Source: Anaeropeptidivorans aminofermentans (GTDB taxonomy: Bacteria; Bacillota; Clostridia; Lachnospirales; UBA5962). From it: a stretch of 64,000 nt of DNA. Where the stretch lies: contig NZ_OW711693.1 of assembly GCF_940670685.1 (NCBI RefSeq), positions 1,488,001 through 1,552,000 of the forward strand, read 5' to 3'. Shown here in pieces: positions 43,167 through 51,477 of this stretch. The translations under genes and the position numbers were made by a program. Position 1 is the stretch's first letter, and every line of letters begins with the position of its first letter. The notes under the pieces were generated by a model, which saw only the letters and a program-made list of their open reading frames with translations, had not been told where the DNA came from and did no database searches.

Positions 43167-43954
43167 TATATCCTCCAGTTCCCGCCCTGAGTAATACAGG
43201 CATTTATTCAGCTCCTTCCTTATCATGCATGTTTGCGGTCGAATAATAAACCTTACGAGTAAAGATTATCTTATAAAACTCATTAATAATAATTATCATG
43301 TACTGAATTGCTGTTTTCATGTACTGAATCATAACACTGAAAATTTTTGTTATTCAATTATGCTTAAAAGAGCTTTTCATAAAATTAAATAAAAAATAAA
43401 TAAAGCCATTTTTTATCAGATAGTTTCTGAAAATAGCGAAGCAGGGGGAGTTTCTAAGAAAAGAAGAATTTTAAGGAAAATACATAGAAATAACAGTGTT
43501 ATTTCAAATATTTTTGACAATGCAATTACCTTTTATTGGGAATGAGCCAAGATTACTTATTAAGTAAGACATAGGGGTTATCCCAAAACGGCGGCATAAA
43601 AGTGAATTTAAGCTCGCTTTGCACTATATATAACCTGCCTTATGCCAAGATACTTTATTTTTACTGGACTTGTATTTTAATATAAATTTTTTTAATAATT
43701 ATTCAATAAAGCTATTTGATAATGCAAATTAACTCTAATGGTATTTGTGTTAGAATAATCACGTCATGTAATAATGGAATATAGTCTGACGAATAATCTG
43801 TTTAAATCTGTTTTAAAGGCAGAACGAAGAAACCGTTTATTATACATATTTTCAGCCTGTGTTAAGAGTATTTTATGTCAGCTTATTTAAACATTTCCAC
43901 AGAAGAAGCATATATGGTGTTTTTTAATACTTACAGCGGAGAGGACAATTTTTA
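43167..43954. other. Divergent intergenic region, Rrf2 / methyl-transfer operon
   Basis: About 790 bp of AT-rich sequence separating the minus-strand Rrf2 gene from the plus-strand importer ATPase. Apart from the direct repeats at 43296-43329 no gene or known element is recognised. It must contain promoters for the Rrf2 gene and for the operon starting at 43955. Confidence 0.5.
43296..43329. promoter_or_regulatory. 13-bp direct repeats with 21-bp period
   Basis: TCATGTACTGAAT occurs exactly twice, at 43296-43308 and 43317-43329, 21 bp apart (two helical turns). This is the geometry of a tandem regulator site. It lies ~130-165 bp upstream of the Rrf2 start and ~630 bp upstream of the importer operon. 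Confidence 0.4.
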
Positions 43955-44746
43955 ATGCTTAATGTTTCAATGCAAAATGTTAGTTTTTATTATAATTCCG
44001 ATGAAGGTGCAGTGCTTGGGGATATCAATATGGAGGTAAAGGCCGGTGATTTCGTCTGTCTTTTAGGGCAGTCCGGCTGCGGCAAAAGTACATTGCTGCG
44101 TCTTCTTGCAGGTCTTGAAAAGCCTACGGGAGGGCAGATGCTTGTAGACGGTAAAGCAATAAATGGGGCCAGCCTTCAAAGAGGCGTAGTTTTTCAGGAT
44201 TACGGTCTTTTTCCCTGGATGACAGCGGGGGAAAATATAACGATTGCTCTTGAATATCGTTTTCCTGAAATGAAAAAATCAGAGAGAAAAGAGAGGGCAC
44301 TCCATTGGATGCGTAATGTAGATATGGATGAGTCTTTATTTGATAAATTGCCGGGAGAGCTTTCAGGAGGCCAAAAGCAGCGCTGCGGCATAGCAAGAGC
44401 CTTTGCTATTGACCCGCCTATATTGTTAATGGACGAGCCTTTTGGCTCTTTAGATGCAGTTACCAAATCAAAATTACAGGATTTGGTTTTACGGCTATGG
44501 CAGCAGGAAGGGGATAAAAGAAAAACCATATTCTTTGTAACCCATGAAGTTGATGAAGCATTGCTTTTGGCTACCCATATATCGGTTTTCAGCCAGTCTC
44601 CGGCGAGTATTATGTATTCTCATTCCTTTGATGAGGGCATTAAGCCTACCAGAAAAAATATGCATACTGAACCGGAAATCGTGGATTTGCGTAATTATCT
44701 TATAAAGCTCATACATAAAGATGCAGAAGAGAGAGCATACAAATAG
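43955..44746 (+). CDS. ABC importer ATPase, second SsuB/TauB-like system
   Basis: First gene of the methyl-transfer locus. Walker A GQSGCGKST, Q-loop VFQDYGLFPW, signature LSGGQKQRCGIARA, Walker B ILLMDEPFGSLDA and H-loop VTHEVDEA. It is a clear paralogue of the ATPase at 13189 (shared GASLxxGxVFQDYGLFPWMTAGENI). 150 bp before its binding protein. In the SsuB/TauB/ThiZ group the substrates are small organics; here the downstream corrinoid methyltransferase genes suggest a methylated compound (for example a methylamine-, betaine- or methoxy-type molecule), which is inference. Confidence 0.88.
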   Translation: MLNVSMQNVSFYYNSDEGAVLGDINMEVKAGDFVCLLGQSGCGKSTLLRLLAGLEKPTGGQMLVDGKAINGASLQRGVVFQDYGLFPWMTAGENITIALEYRFPEMKKSERKERALHWMRNVDMDESLFDKLPGELSGGQKQRCGIARAFAIDPPILLMDEPFGSLDAVTKSKLQDLVLRLWQQEGDKRKTIFFVTHEVDEALLLATHISVFSQSPASIMYSHSFDEGIKPTRKNMHTEPEIVDLRNYLIKLIHKDAEERAYK

Positions 44747-44898
44747 GCTCTATAAAAGACCGCATTATTATTTTTAGGTAATAAAATTTAAAGAGAAAAG
44801 GTAAGTGAAACATTTACTTTTATCTAAATTTTTATATACAGATACTGAAAATTTTTTAGGACAGAAAATCTCATTAAAGACTACGGAGGATATTATTT

Positions 44899-46074
44899 AT
44901 GAATTTTTTCAAAACAACACGTATATTTATGCTTATCTGCGCATCAGCTTTATTCTTAACGAGCTGCGGCAGTAAAGCTGAAAATGCGGCTCCTGCTGAA
45001 AAGCCGGCTGAATCTGCGGCTCCTGCTGCAAATGCTGAGACTGAGGCAAAAGATTCTGAGAAAAAGGCCGCACCAGAAGACGTATTAAAGGTTCGCGTCG
45101 GTGCCCAGCCTACATCGGGACAGGTATTTCAGTTTATTGCAGAAAAGCACGGCTTTAATAAAGAAGAGGGCGTTGAAGTTGAAATGGTTTGGCTCAGTAA
45201 TCTCTCAGATGCCGCTTCTGCTCTTACGGCAAATCAGGTGGATGTTTTATCTACATATGGAACAGGCGGGCCGCTTACTCAAATTGCAAACGGCCAGGAT
45301 TTTAACATGTTTGCAGGATATATGATCATCGGTGAAACCCCTGTATATGGCAAACCTGAAACAGAATATAAGGATTTATCCAGCCTTAAAGGCAAAAAAA
45401 TCGGCATAACCAGAGGCGGTACTCCAGATATAGTGCTGAAAGGTATTTTATACGATGAGGGCTATTCATTTACTTACGGAGGCACAACCACTATCGGTAC
45501 AGAAAATGACCCTGATATGATTGAATTCATAGAGTACAAGAAAAACACCGACGTATTGCAGGCCATAGCCAAAGGAGAAGTTGATTTCGGCGCAACAGCT
45601 ACAGGATATCAAATTCAGGCCAGAGATTTGGGGCTTGAAGTGAAAATGTGGCCGGATGAATTATGGAACAATCATTCTTGCTGCCGTATGCTTGCCACAA
45701 ATACATATGTTGACAATAATGAAGAGGCCCTTTACCGCTTATTGCGTTCTTATTTACGGGCAGAAGAATATATGCAGGACAATATGCAGGAAGTTTCCGA
45801 CTTGGTTGTAGAAAACCTTGATTTGCAAAAAGAAACTGCAGATAGTTTTGTATTAAGCCCTCACATGAAATATGATACGGACCCGTACACAAAAAGTGTT
45901 GAAGTAATGTGGAATAAAATGGCTAATTTTGGTTATTTGCAGACTGGTGAGATTGATTTAAAGGACCATATGAACTCTGAGATTTATAAACGTGCCCTTG
46001 AATCTCTTATTGAAGATTATCCAGACAGCCAGTTTTTTAAAGATAAAATGGAGCAGTTTAATTCTAATAATTAG
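44899..46074 (+). CDS. ABC importer substrate-binding lipoprotein, second system
   Basis: Type II signal peptide with lipobox LTSC (Cys23), an Ala/Glu/Pro-rich spacer to ~60, then an NMT1/SsuA-like fold opening VRVGAQPTSGQVFQFIAEKHGFNKEEGVEVEMV. It shares the NHSCCRM motif and a DHMNSEIYKRALESLIE ending with the binding protein at 14585, so the two diverged from one ancestor. 153 bp after the ATPase gene. The ligand is unknown; gene order implies it delivers the substrate for the methyltransferases downstream. Confidence 0.87.
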   Translation: MNFFKTTRIFMLICASALFLTSCGSKAENAAPAEKPAESAAPAANAETEAKDSEKKAAPEDVLKVRVGAQPTSGQVFQFIAEKHGFNKEEGVEVEMVWLSNLSDAASALTANQVDVLSTYGTGGPLTQIANGQDFNMFAGYMIIGETPVYGKPETEYKDLSSLKGKKIGITRGGTPDIVLKGILYDEGYSFTYGGTTTIGTENDPDMIEFIEYKKNTDVLQAIAKGEVDFGATATGYQIQARDLGLEVKMWPDELWNNHSCCRMLATNTYVDNNEEALYRLLRSYLRAEEYMQDNMQEVSDLVVENLDLQKETADSFVLSPHMKYDTDPYTKSVEVMWNKMANFGYLQTGEIDLKDHMNSEIYKRALESLIEDYPDSQFFKDKMEQFNSNN

Positions 46075-46416
46075 AGGCTGTTCATACTAATTCAGCAGGT
46101 TCTAAAAGGCCGATATTCGCTGCTTGCAGATGTTTCATAAGGAAGGTTTTTTCAGAAAACATCAATAATTTTTTCCTTCGGGCTGGATGTGACCTCTTTT
46201 ATCTGCCTCTTATTTAGCATGAATATGCCGCGAACATAATTAAAGCTATAAAATAAAGTCAATATAAGAAAAATCATATAGCAGGGGTGTGTATATGCAA
46301 TTATACGCATCCTATTGCTGTTGTACTGCGTCAAACCTTATAATGTTTTAGGTATTTTAAAAGAAAAAGATCTATTTTATATTTAAAAATGCATTAAGAT
46401 AAGGAGCTTAGCATCA
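46075..46416. other. Gap inside the second importer operon
   Basis: About 340 bp between binding-protein and permease genes, AT-rich. No terminator, repeat family member or open frame of note was found. AAGGAG at 46401-46406 serves the permease. Confidence 0.45.
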
Positions 46417-47181
46417 ATGAAAATCCGCAATTATATTAAAAACAGGCTAGGAATCATTCTTATATTTATAGGAATTTTGCTTACATATATTTTGCTTACA
46501 GATGTTTTTAATCTTTTGAACCCTTTCCTTTTTTATAGCATAAGCGCTATTCCCCCGCTTTTTAAAGACTATCTTCCTCAGTTAATGGAAGGCTTGAAAA
46601 GCTCAATGTCTTTATTAATTATTGCCTATTTTATGGCTCTTTTTTGCGGAATATCCATTGGTGCCTTTATAGGCTCCAAAAATTTAGTACGCAAAAATCT
46701 GACCCCCTATATTAATGCGTTCAGTGCAATTCCTGTTACGCTTCTTACGCCTTATGCTATAAATATTCTTCCGTCATTTCGTATCGCGTCTATTTTTATA
46801 ATATTTTTAGGCTGCTTTTGGATTATTTTAGGAACTACCATAACAGCGGTGATGACAATTGACAGAAGATATTTGGAAAATGCCTCTACTCTTGAAGTTC
46901 CTAAGGTTCACAGATTATTCCGTATTATTTTACCGGCGGCTTCTCCGGCCATTCTTACAGGGTGTACCATAGCCCTTAAGCTGGCATTTATGCTGCTTGC
47001 TGTTGCTGAAATGTTTGGCGCTACCTCCGGTATGGGCTATTTTATACAGTATTATTCAGATTTCGGACGTTTTGACCTGGTAGCCGTAGGCTTTTTGTTT
47101 ATGTCCATGGTTCTGGTAATTATTTTGTATTTATTTGATTTTATAAAAGCGAAAATATTATATTGGACAACCAATAATTAA
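46417..47181 (+). CDS. ABC importer permease, second SsuC/TauC-like system
   Basis: About six membrane spans with a BPD_transp_1 core; coupling-helix region LENASTLEVPKVHRLFRIILPAASPAILTG equivalent to the EAA loop. Paralogue of the permease at 15752 (shared T(I/M)TAVMTIDRRYLENA / TGIMTIDKRYLDKA). 23 bp before the first methyltransferase gene with no terminator between, so importer and enzymes form one transcript. Confidence 0.87.
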   Translation: MKIRNYIKNRLGIILIFIGILLTYILLTDVFNLLNPFLFYSISAIPPLFKDYLPQLMEGLKSSMSLLIIAYFMALFCGISIGAFIGSKNLVRKNLTPYINAFSAIPVTLLTPYAINILPSFRIASIFIIFLGCFWIILGTTITAVMTIDRRYLENASTLEVPKVHRLFRIILPAASPAILTGCTIALKLAFMLLAVAEMFGATSGMGYFIQYYSDFGRFDLVAVGFLFMSMVLVIILYLFDFIKAKILYWTTNN

Positions 47182-47204
47182 TTGAATTTGTTAGGAGAGA
47201 TACT

Positions 47205-48293
47205 ATGATAGACCGTATGACGCCTTCACAACGTGCTGCCGCTATTGCGAAAGGAGAATCCGCAGACCGCCTGCCATGCAATCCAAATGTCGCCAACGGG
47301 GTTGCCCGGGTATATGGCTGCAAAATATCAGAATTTAATACGGACGCCAAAACGCTGGCAAAAGCACAAATTGCTTCTTACCGTAAATTCGGCTATGACA
47401 GTATCCGTATTTTTACCGATCTTTTCCCTTGGGCTGAAGCTATGGGCGCAACCGTTGTAAAGCCGGATGATAATACGGTTGATTTAGATAAGCCTGCAAT
47501 AAGCGATGAAAAGGAAATTTCAAGGCTTATGCCGGCAAATCCTTATAAAGACGGCAGGCTTCCCATTCAATTGGATGCAATGAAATACCTTGTTGATGAA
47601 GTCGGCAGTGAAATAGGCTGCTCCTTTGGCGTCGTAGGACCCTTTACAAATGCTTTCTTTTTGCTGGGGGTTGAAAAAACTTTGACATGCATCCGCAAAA
47701 ATCCTGAGGCGATACATGAGCTTTGTAAAATTTCTTTGGAAACGGTTAAAGCCTATACGGAAGCAGGTATAAAAATAGGGCTTACGCCTTCAATTTCAGA
47801 GCCCATGTCTTCCTGTACGGTAGTAAGCCCTAAGGTATTCAAGGAATTTTCATTGCCTTATTTGAAAGAGCTGGTAGAGTTCATAAAGGAAAAGGGCAAG
47901 GGCGTTATCATTCATATATGCGGCCAGACAAATAAAATATGGCCCGACCTTGCAGAAATGGGCATTGCGGGAATGAGCATAGATAACGTGGCAAGCCTTA
48001 CCGAGTGCAAAAACATCATAGGAGACAAAACAAAAATACTTGGCAATGTTGACCCGGGAGGAATCATGTATTCAGGAACGCCGTTTGATGTAAGGCTAAA
48101 AACACTGGAATGCATTCAAGAAGGTTATGACAATCCGAAAGGTTATGTAGTTATGTCCGGCTGCAGCCTTCCTGTTGACTCACCTTTTGATAATATTAAG
48201 GAAATGATGGATACTGTACGCGATGTGGGATATCCCGTCAATATAAACAAAGTAGAAGCTATGATTGCCGACTGCAAGAAAAAAATCATATAG
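47205..48293 (+). CDS. MtaA/UroD-fold cobamide methyltransferase 1
   Basis: Uroporphyrinogen-decarboxylase-fold methyltransferase of the kind that moves methyl groups to or from a corrinoid protein (MtaA, MtbA, CmuA relatives). The zinc/thiol site is complete: His237-x-Cys239 (IHICGQ) and Cys320 (MSGCSLP). At 362 residues it is full length. It is 23 bp after the importer permease and directly before the corrinoid protein, its obvious partner. It may be the substrate-specific methyltransferase or the one that hands methyl to a thiol acceptor; the sequence does not tell which. True heme-pathway UroD lacks the H-x-C...C zinc triad, so that role is rejected. Confidence 0.87.
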   Translation: MIDRMTPSQRAAAIAKGESADRLPCNPNVANGVARVYGCKISEFNTDAKTLAKAQIASYRKFGYDSIRIFTDLFPWAEAMGATVVKPDDNTVDLDKPAISDEKEISRLMPANPYKDGRLPIQLDAMKYLVDEVGSEIGCSFGVVGPFTNAFFLLGVEKTLTCIRKNPEAIHELCKISLETVKAYTEAGIKIGLTPSISEPMSSCTVVSPKVFKEFSLPYLKELVEFIKEKGKGVIIHICGQTNKIWPDLAEMGIAGMSIDNVASLTECKNIIGDKTKILGNVDPGGIMYSGTPFDVRLKTLECIQEGYDNPKGYVVMSGCSLPVDSPFDNIKEMMDTVRDVGYPVNINKVEAMIADCKKKII

Positions 48294-48306
48294 GGGGAAT
48301 TCTATT

Positions 48307-48960
48307 ATGGCAAGCAAGGAAGAGTTGTTAGAAGAGCTTTCTCGTTGTGTATTGGAAATGGAAGATGATGAAATATCGGAGGTGGCTAAGGCGTATGCAG
48401 ATGCAGGGTATGATCCTTTAGACGGCATATTAAAAGGCCTTGTAGACGGCATGAATAAAGCTGCCCAGCTTTATGAGGAGGAAGAGTATTTTTTGCCGGA
48501 GCTTTTAATTTGCTCTGCTGCTATGTATAACGGTTTAGATGTTCTTCGCCCTCTGCTTTCCCAGGAAAAATTTGGCAACGGTCACAAAATTGTGATGGGG
48601 GTAGTTCAAGGCGATACCCATGATATAGGAAAAAATCTGGTGAAAATTATGCTGGAATCAGCCGGCTATGAGCTTATTGACCTTGGCAGGGATGTGCCGG
48701 TAGAGGAATTTGTAAAGGCTGTTAAGGAATATAATGCAAGCGTTTTAGGCATGTCTACTCTTATGTCCACATCCATGAATAATATGAAAAAAGTAATTGA
48801 GCTTTTAGAAGCGGAAGGCATCAGAAGCAATGTAAAGGTAGTTGTAGGCGGCGGCCCGATTTCCAGAAGCTTTGCCGATAAAATTGGCGCCGACGGGTAT
48901 TCCGTCAATGCAATCGAGGCAGTGCATCTGGTTGATAAATTAGTCGGAATATCCCGGTAA
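48307..48960 (+). CDS. Corrinoid protein (MtbC/MtaC-type, B12-binding)
   Basis: Methyl carrier of the system. N-terminal helical cap (~1-85), then the Rossmann B12-binding domain with the base-off signature D-x-H-x-x-G: Asp103, His105 (lower cobalt ligand), Gly108 in GDTHDIGKNLV, followed by the Ser/Thr segment GMSTLMST and the VVVGGGPIS loop. ATG at 48307 follows AGGGGGAATT; an upstream in-frame ATG (48265) would overlap the previous gene and lacks a site. 217 residues, typical for MtaC/MtbC. Sits between methyltransferase genes, ready to shuttle methyl between them. Confidence 0.92.
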   Translation: MASKEELLEELSRCVLEMEDDEISEVAKAYADAGYDPLDGILKGLVDGMNKAAQLYEEEEYFLPELLICSAAMYNGLDVLRPLLSQEKFGNGHKIVMGVVQGDTHDIGKNLVKIMLESAGYELIDLGRDVPVEEFVKAVKEYNASVLGMSTLMSTSMNNMKKVIELLEAEGIRSNVKVVVGGGPISRSFADKIGADGYSVNAIEAVHLVDKLVGISR

Positions 48961-48966
48961 TTTGAT

Positions 48967-49097
48967 GATAAAGTAAAACAACTTTAAAGTAGTAACAAAA
49001 CCTATTTTTCATAAGCGGCTTAATATAATAGAAACGCTTCTATTAAGCCATTCAAAATATACGGTTTTTGTTACTGTAATCTAATTGTTTTACTATA
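48967..49097. repeat. MITE-like hairpin repeat, family 1, copy d
   Basis: Same inner order as copies a and c: ACAAAACCTATTTTTCATAAGCGGCTTAAT ... ATTAAGCCATTCAAAATATACGGTTTTTGTTACTG, ending TTGTTTTACTATA. Inserted between the corrinoid protein gene and the next UroD-fold gene, i.e. inside the methyl-transfer operon; it may act as a processing or attenuation hairpin there. Confidence 0.75.
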
Positions 49098-49166
49098 AGG
49101 GGTATAAAGGCGATAAAATTCGTTTTTATCTATATGCTTTTTATATATAAGTAGTGGGGTTTTGTG

Positions 49167-50027
49167 ATGGATAAAATATCCGATTTTAAATGTGTTCACA
49201 GCAATGCAGACGATATTTCACTTGTTAGTGACGATAATAGTATAAAATTTCCGCAAGCTTATCAAAAAGCCGAAGATATGGCAGAGCTTGCTCTTAAAAT
49301 AAAAACAGCCGGTAACAGTCCCTTATGCATACTGCCGTTTTGCCATACAATAGAAGCGGAATGCTTCGGTGCGTTTATCAATTTCGGAGACGCCCTGTTT
49401 GGCCCCAGAGTAAAAGAGTATAAGGTAAGGAATATAAAGGATTTAGAGATGCTTTTGCCTATAGATTTTACAATGGGAAGAATTGCAGAAGTTATTTCTG
49501 CCTGTAAAATGTTAAAGCAGGCAGGGGAAACCGTATGTTTGGAAATAAGCGGCCCCATGACCATACTTAATAATTTAATAGAGCTTAAAGAGGTATTCAA
49601 GGCATGGAGAAAAGATAAAGAATACATGTTGAGAATACTTGATTTTTTAAATGGGCAAATGCTTATTTATGCTGATATTGCTAAAAATTATGCAGATATT
49701 ATATGCTATGCCGATCCCATAGCATCTATTGATATACTAGGCCCCAATATGGCGAAGGAATGGACAGAGTTTTCTACGGTGCCTTTTTTAAAAAAGCTTT
49801 TAGACTGTATAAATAATTATTCAGTCATTCAGATTTGCCCGAAAATAACCGTTATGCTGATAGGCTTCGGCTTTGCAAGATATGAGGATTTCTATATACC
49901 TGAGCCTATGAAATTTTCAGAAGCCTGTATTAAATATAAGGATATTATAAAAATAACAGGCCAAAACTGCGTGAAAAATAAAGATTATATAGTAGGGGAT
50001 AAATTTAAAGAAATTATTTTAAACTAG
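49167..50027 (+). CDS. UroD-fold protein with altered zinc-site histidines
   Basis: Short (286-residue) member of the UroD/MtaA superfamily. The site that normally reads H-x-C is Gln222-Ile-Cys224 (VIQICPK), and the final ligand region reads TGQNC (Gln266, Cys268), so cysteines stay but both expected histidines are Gln. It therefore may bind zinc weakly or use a different chemistry, or be a regulatory/structural subunit. ATG at 49167 preferred to GTG 49164. Its TAG stop (50025-50027) coincides with the first bases of a family-2 repeat element. It is not redundant with its neighbours and sits between corrinoid protein and the third UroD-fold gene. Confidence 0.72.
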   Translation: MDKISDFKCVHSNADDISLVSDDNSIKFPQAYQKAEDMAELALKIKTAGNSPLCILPFCHTIEAECFGAFINFGDALFGPRVKEYKVRNIKDLEMLLPIDFTMGRIAEVISACKMLKQAGETVCLEISGPMTILNNLIELKEVFKAWRKDKEYMLRILDFLNGQMLIYADIAKNYADIICYADPIASIDILGPNMAKEWTEFSTVPFLKKLLDCINNYSVIQICPKITVMLIGFGFARYEDFYIPEPMKFSEACIKYKDIIKITGQNCVKNKDYIVGDKFKEIILN

Positions 50028-50205
50028 GGCGTGTCTGAAAAGTCCAAAACATAGTCTGTTTTGCCATAGAAATGTGACTTCATCTTCAAAAATATTTGAA
50101 ACAGTTCTGCTGTTTCTGCATTTTTTCTCAGGATTTTGCTATGCAAAGCTATATTTCCCGTGGCCGGAATTCTTTTTGATTTGACTATTTTAGACACTGC
50201 CTAAG
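50026..50205. repeat. Short inverted-repeat-ended element, family 2, copy B
   Basis: About 180 bp, starting AGGGCGTGTCTGAAAAGTCC and ending GACTATTTTAGACACTGCCTAA, imperfect inverted ends. Corresponds to copy A at 14151-14447 with an internal deletion. Its first bases supply part of the stop codon of the preceding gene. Confidence 0.65.
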
Positions 50206-50273
50206 GGATTTAATGCTTAAAGAGTCTCTTAGGATAATACTGTATAGATACTTTAATCTTTTGCTTTTTAGAA

Positions 50274-50412
50274 TATAGTAAAATTTCTATAAAGAAGGAA
50301 CAAAAACCTATTCATTAAAGGCTCAAAAACACGGATTTCCTTCGGAAAGGGTACATTTTTAAGCCTACAGGAATATACGGTCTTGTTACTGTTTAACTTG
50401 AAATTTACTATA
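50274..50412. repeat. MITE-like hairpin repeat, family 1, copy e (divergent centre)
   Basis: 139 bp, ends TATAGTAAAATTTC / GAAATTTACTATA. The centre differs from the other copies but keeps pairing: GGCTCAAAAA / TTTTTAAGCC, closed by an inner CCTTCGG tetraloop-type turn. The second repeat element in the same intergenic gap as family 2 copy B. Confidence 0.75.
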
Positions 50413-50445
50413 AAGCAAAACATCGATTTTAATAAGGAGATTTAG

Positions 50446-51477
50446 ATGATAACAGAAAAATCAAGGCTGATATCTGCCATGAATCTTAAAAAAGTGGACA
50501 GGCCGCCCTGTATATGTCCCGGCGGAATGATGAATATGGTGACTAAAGGGGTTATGGAAAATTCAAAGATATTTTGGCCTGATGCTCATTTAGACCCAAC
50601 GCTTATGGCAGAGCTTACAAAAGCAGTTCATGATAATAATTGCTTCGAAAATTACGGAGTACCCTTTTGCATGACGGTTGAAGTAGAAGCAATGGGTGCA
50701 GTGGTAGATATGGGTTCTATCAATTATGAGCCTCATGTCATAGGCTATGCCATAGATTCCGTAAGCCATTGGCAGCAGCTTAAAAAACCGGATTGCAATA
50801 AAGGGCGCATGAAAGTTGTTCTTGATGCAATAAAAGTTTTAAAAGGATATGGCGGCGATGTGCCGATTATTGCAAATTTAACAGGGCCGGTAAGCATAGC
50901 TTCTTCTCTTATGGAGCCTTCCGTATATTATAAGGAGCTTAGAAAAAATAAAGAGCAGGCTCACGAGCTTATGGAGTTTATTTGTGAGCATCTGATAGAG
51001 TTTGGCGTTAAGCAAATTGAGGCAGGGGCTGATATTATTGCTATCTCCGACCCCAGCGGCACAGGAGAAATATTAGGCCCTAAGTTTTTTGACGAATTTG
51101 TTGTCAGATATATCAATAAAGTTATAAACGGCATTAAAGAAAAAACAGAACGGGCTGAATTTATAGTGCATATCTGCGGACAAATGAAAAAGGTATATAC
51201 CAATCTTTCTTCCATTGATTGCAATACCATAAGCCTGGATGCCATTGTCAACTTAAAAGAAGCCAAGAAAAATCTTCCGGAAAAAGCCATTATGGGTAAT
51301 GTAAGCACCTACGCTATAGAATTTAGCACTGCGCCTAAGGTTGCCGATATAACAAGATATTGTATGAGGTCCAGTTCAAGTATCATATCGCCTGCTTGCG
51401 GATTGGGAAACAATTCTCCTCTTGCAAATCTTCAGGCTATGCTAAAGACGGTAAAAGAGGAAGGTATTGATGAGTAA
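50446..51477 (+). CDS. MtaA/UroD-fold cobamide methyltransferase 2
   Basis: Third UroD-fold gene of the locus, 343 residues, with a full zinc/thiol site: His242-x-Cys244 (IVHICGQ) and Cys318 (SPACGLG). Opening RLISAMNLKKVDRPPCICPGGMMN is the usual MtaA/MtbA N-terminus. Distinct from methyltransferase 1, so one may load the corrinoid protein from the substrate and the other unload it to a thiol such as coenzyme M analogue, homocysteine or tetrahydrofolate; acceptor identity cannot be read. Its stop overlaps the start of the activator gene by 8 bp. Confidence 0.85.
   Translation: MITEKSRLISAMNLKKVDRPPCICPGGMMNMVTKGVMENSKIFWPDAHLDPTLMAELTKAVHDNNCFENYGVPFCMTVEVEAMGAVVDMGSINYEPHVIGYAIDSVSHWQQLKKPDCNKGRMKVVLDAIKVLKGYGGDVPIIANLTGPVSIASSLMEPSVYYKELRKNKEQAHELMEFICEHLIEFGVKQIEAGADIIAISDPSGTGEILGPKFFDEFVVRYINKVINGIKEKTERAEFIVHICGQMKKVYTNLSSIDCNTISLDAIVNLKEAKKNLPEKAIMGNVSTYAIEFSTAPKVADITRYCMRSSSSIISPACGLGNNSPLANLQAMLKTVKEEGIDE

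Noticed and set aside
47205-51477. UroD-like genes as heme biosynthesis
   Set aside because: They carry the H-x-C...C zinc site (two of three), lie with a corrinoid protein and RACo, and no other heme genes are near.
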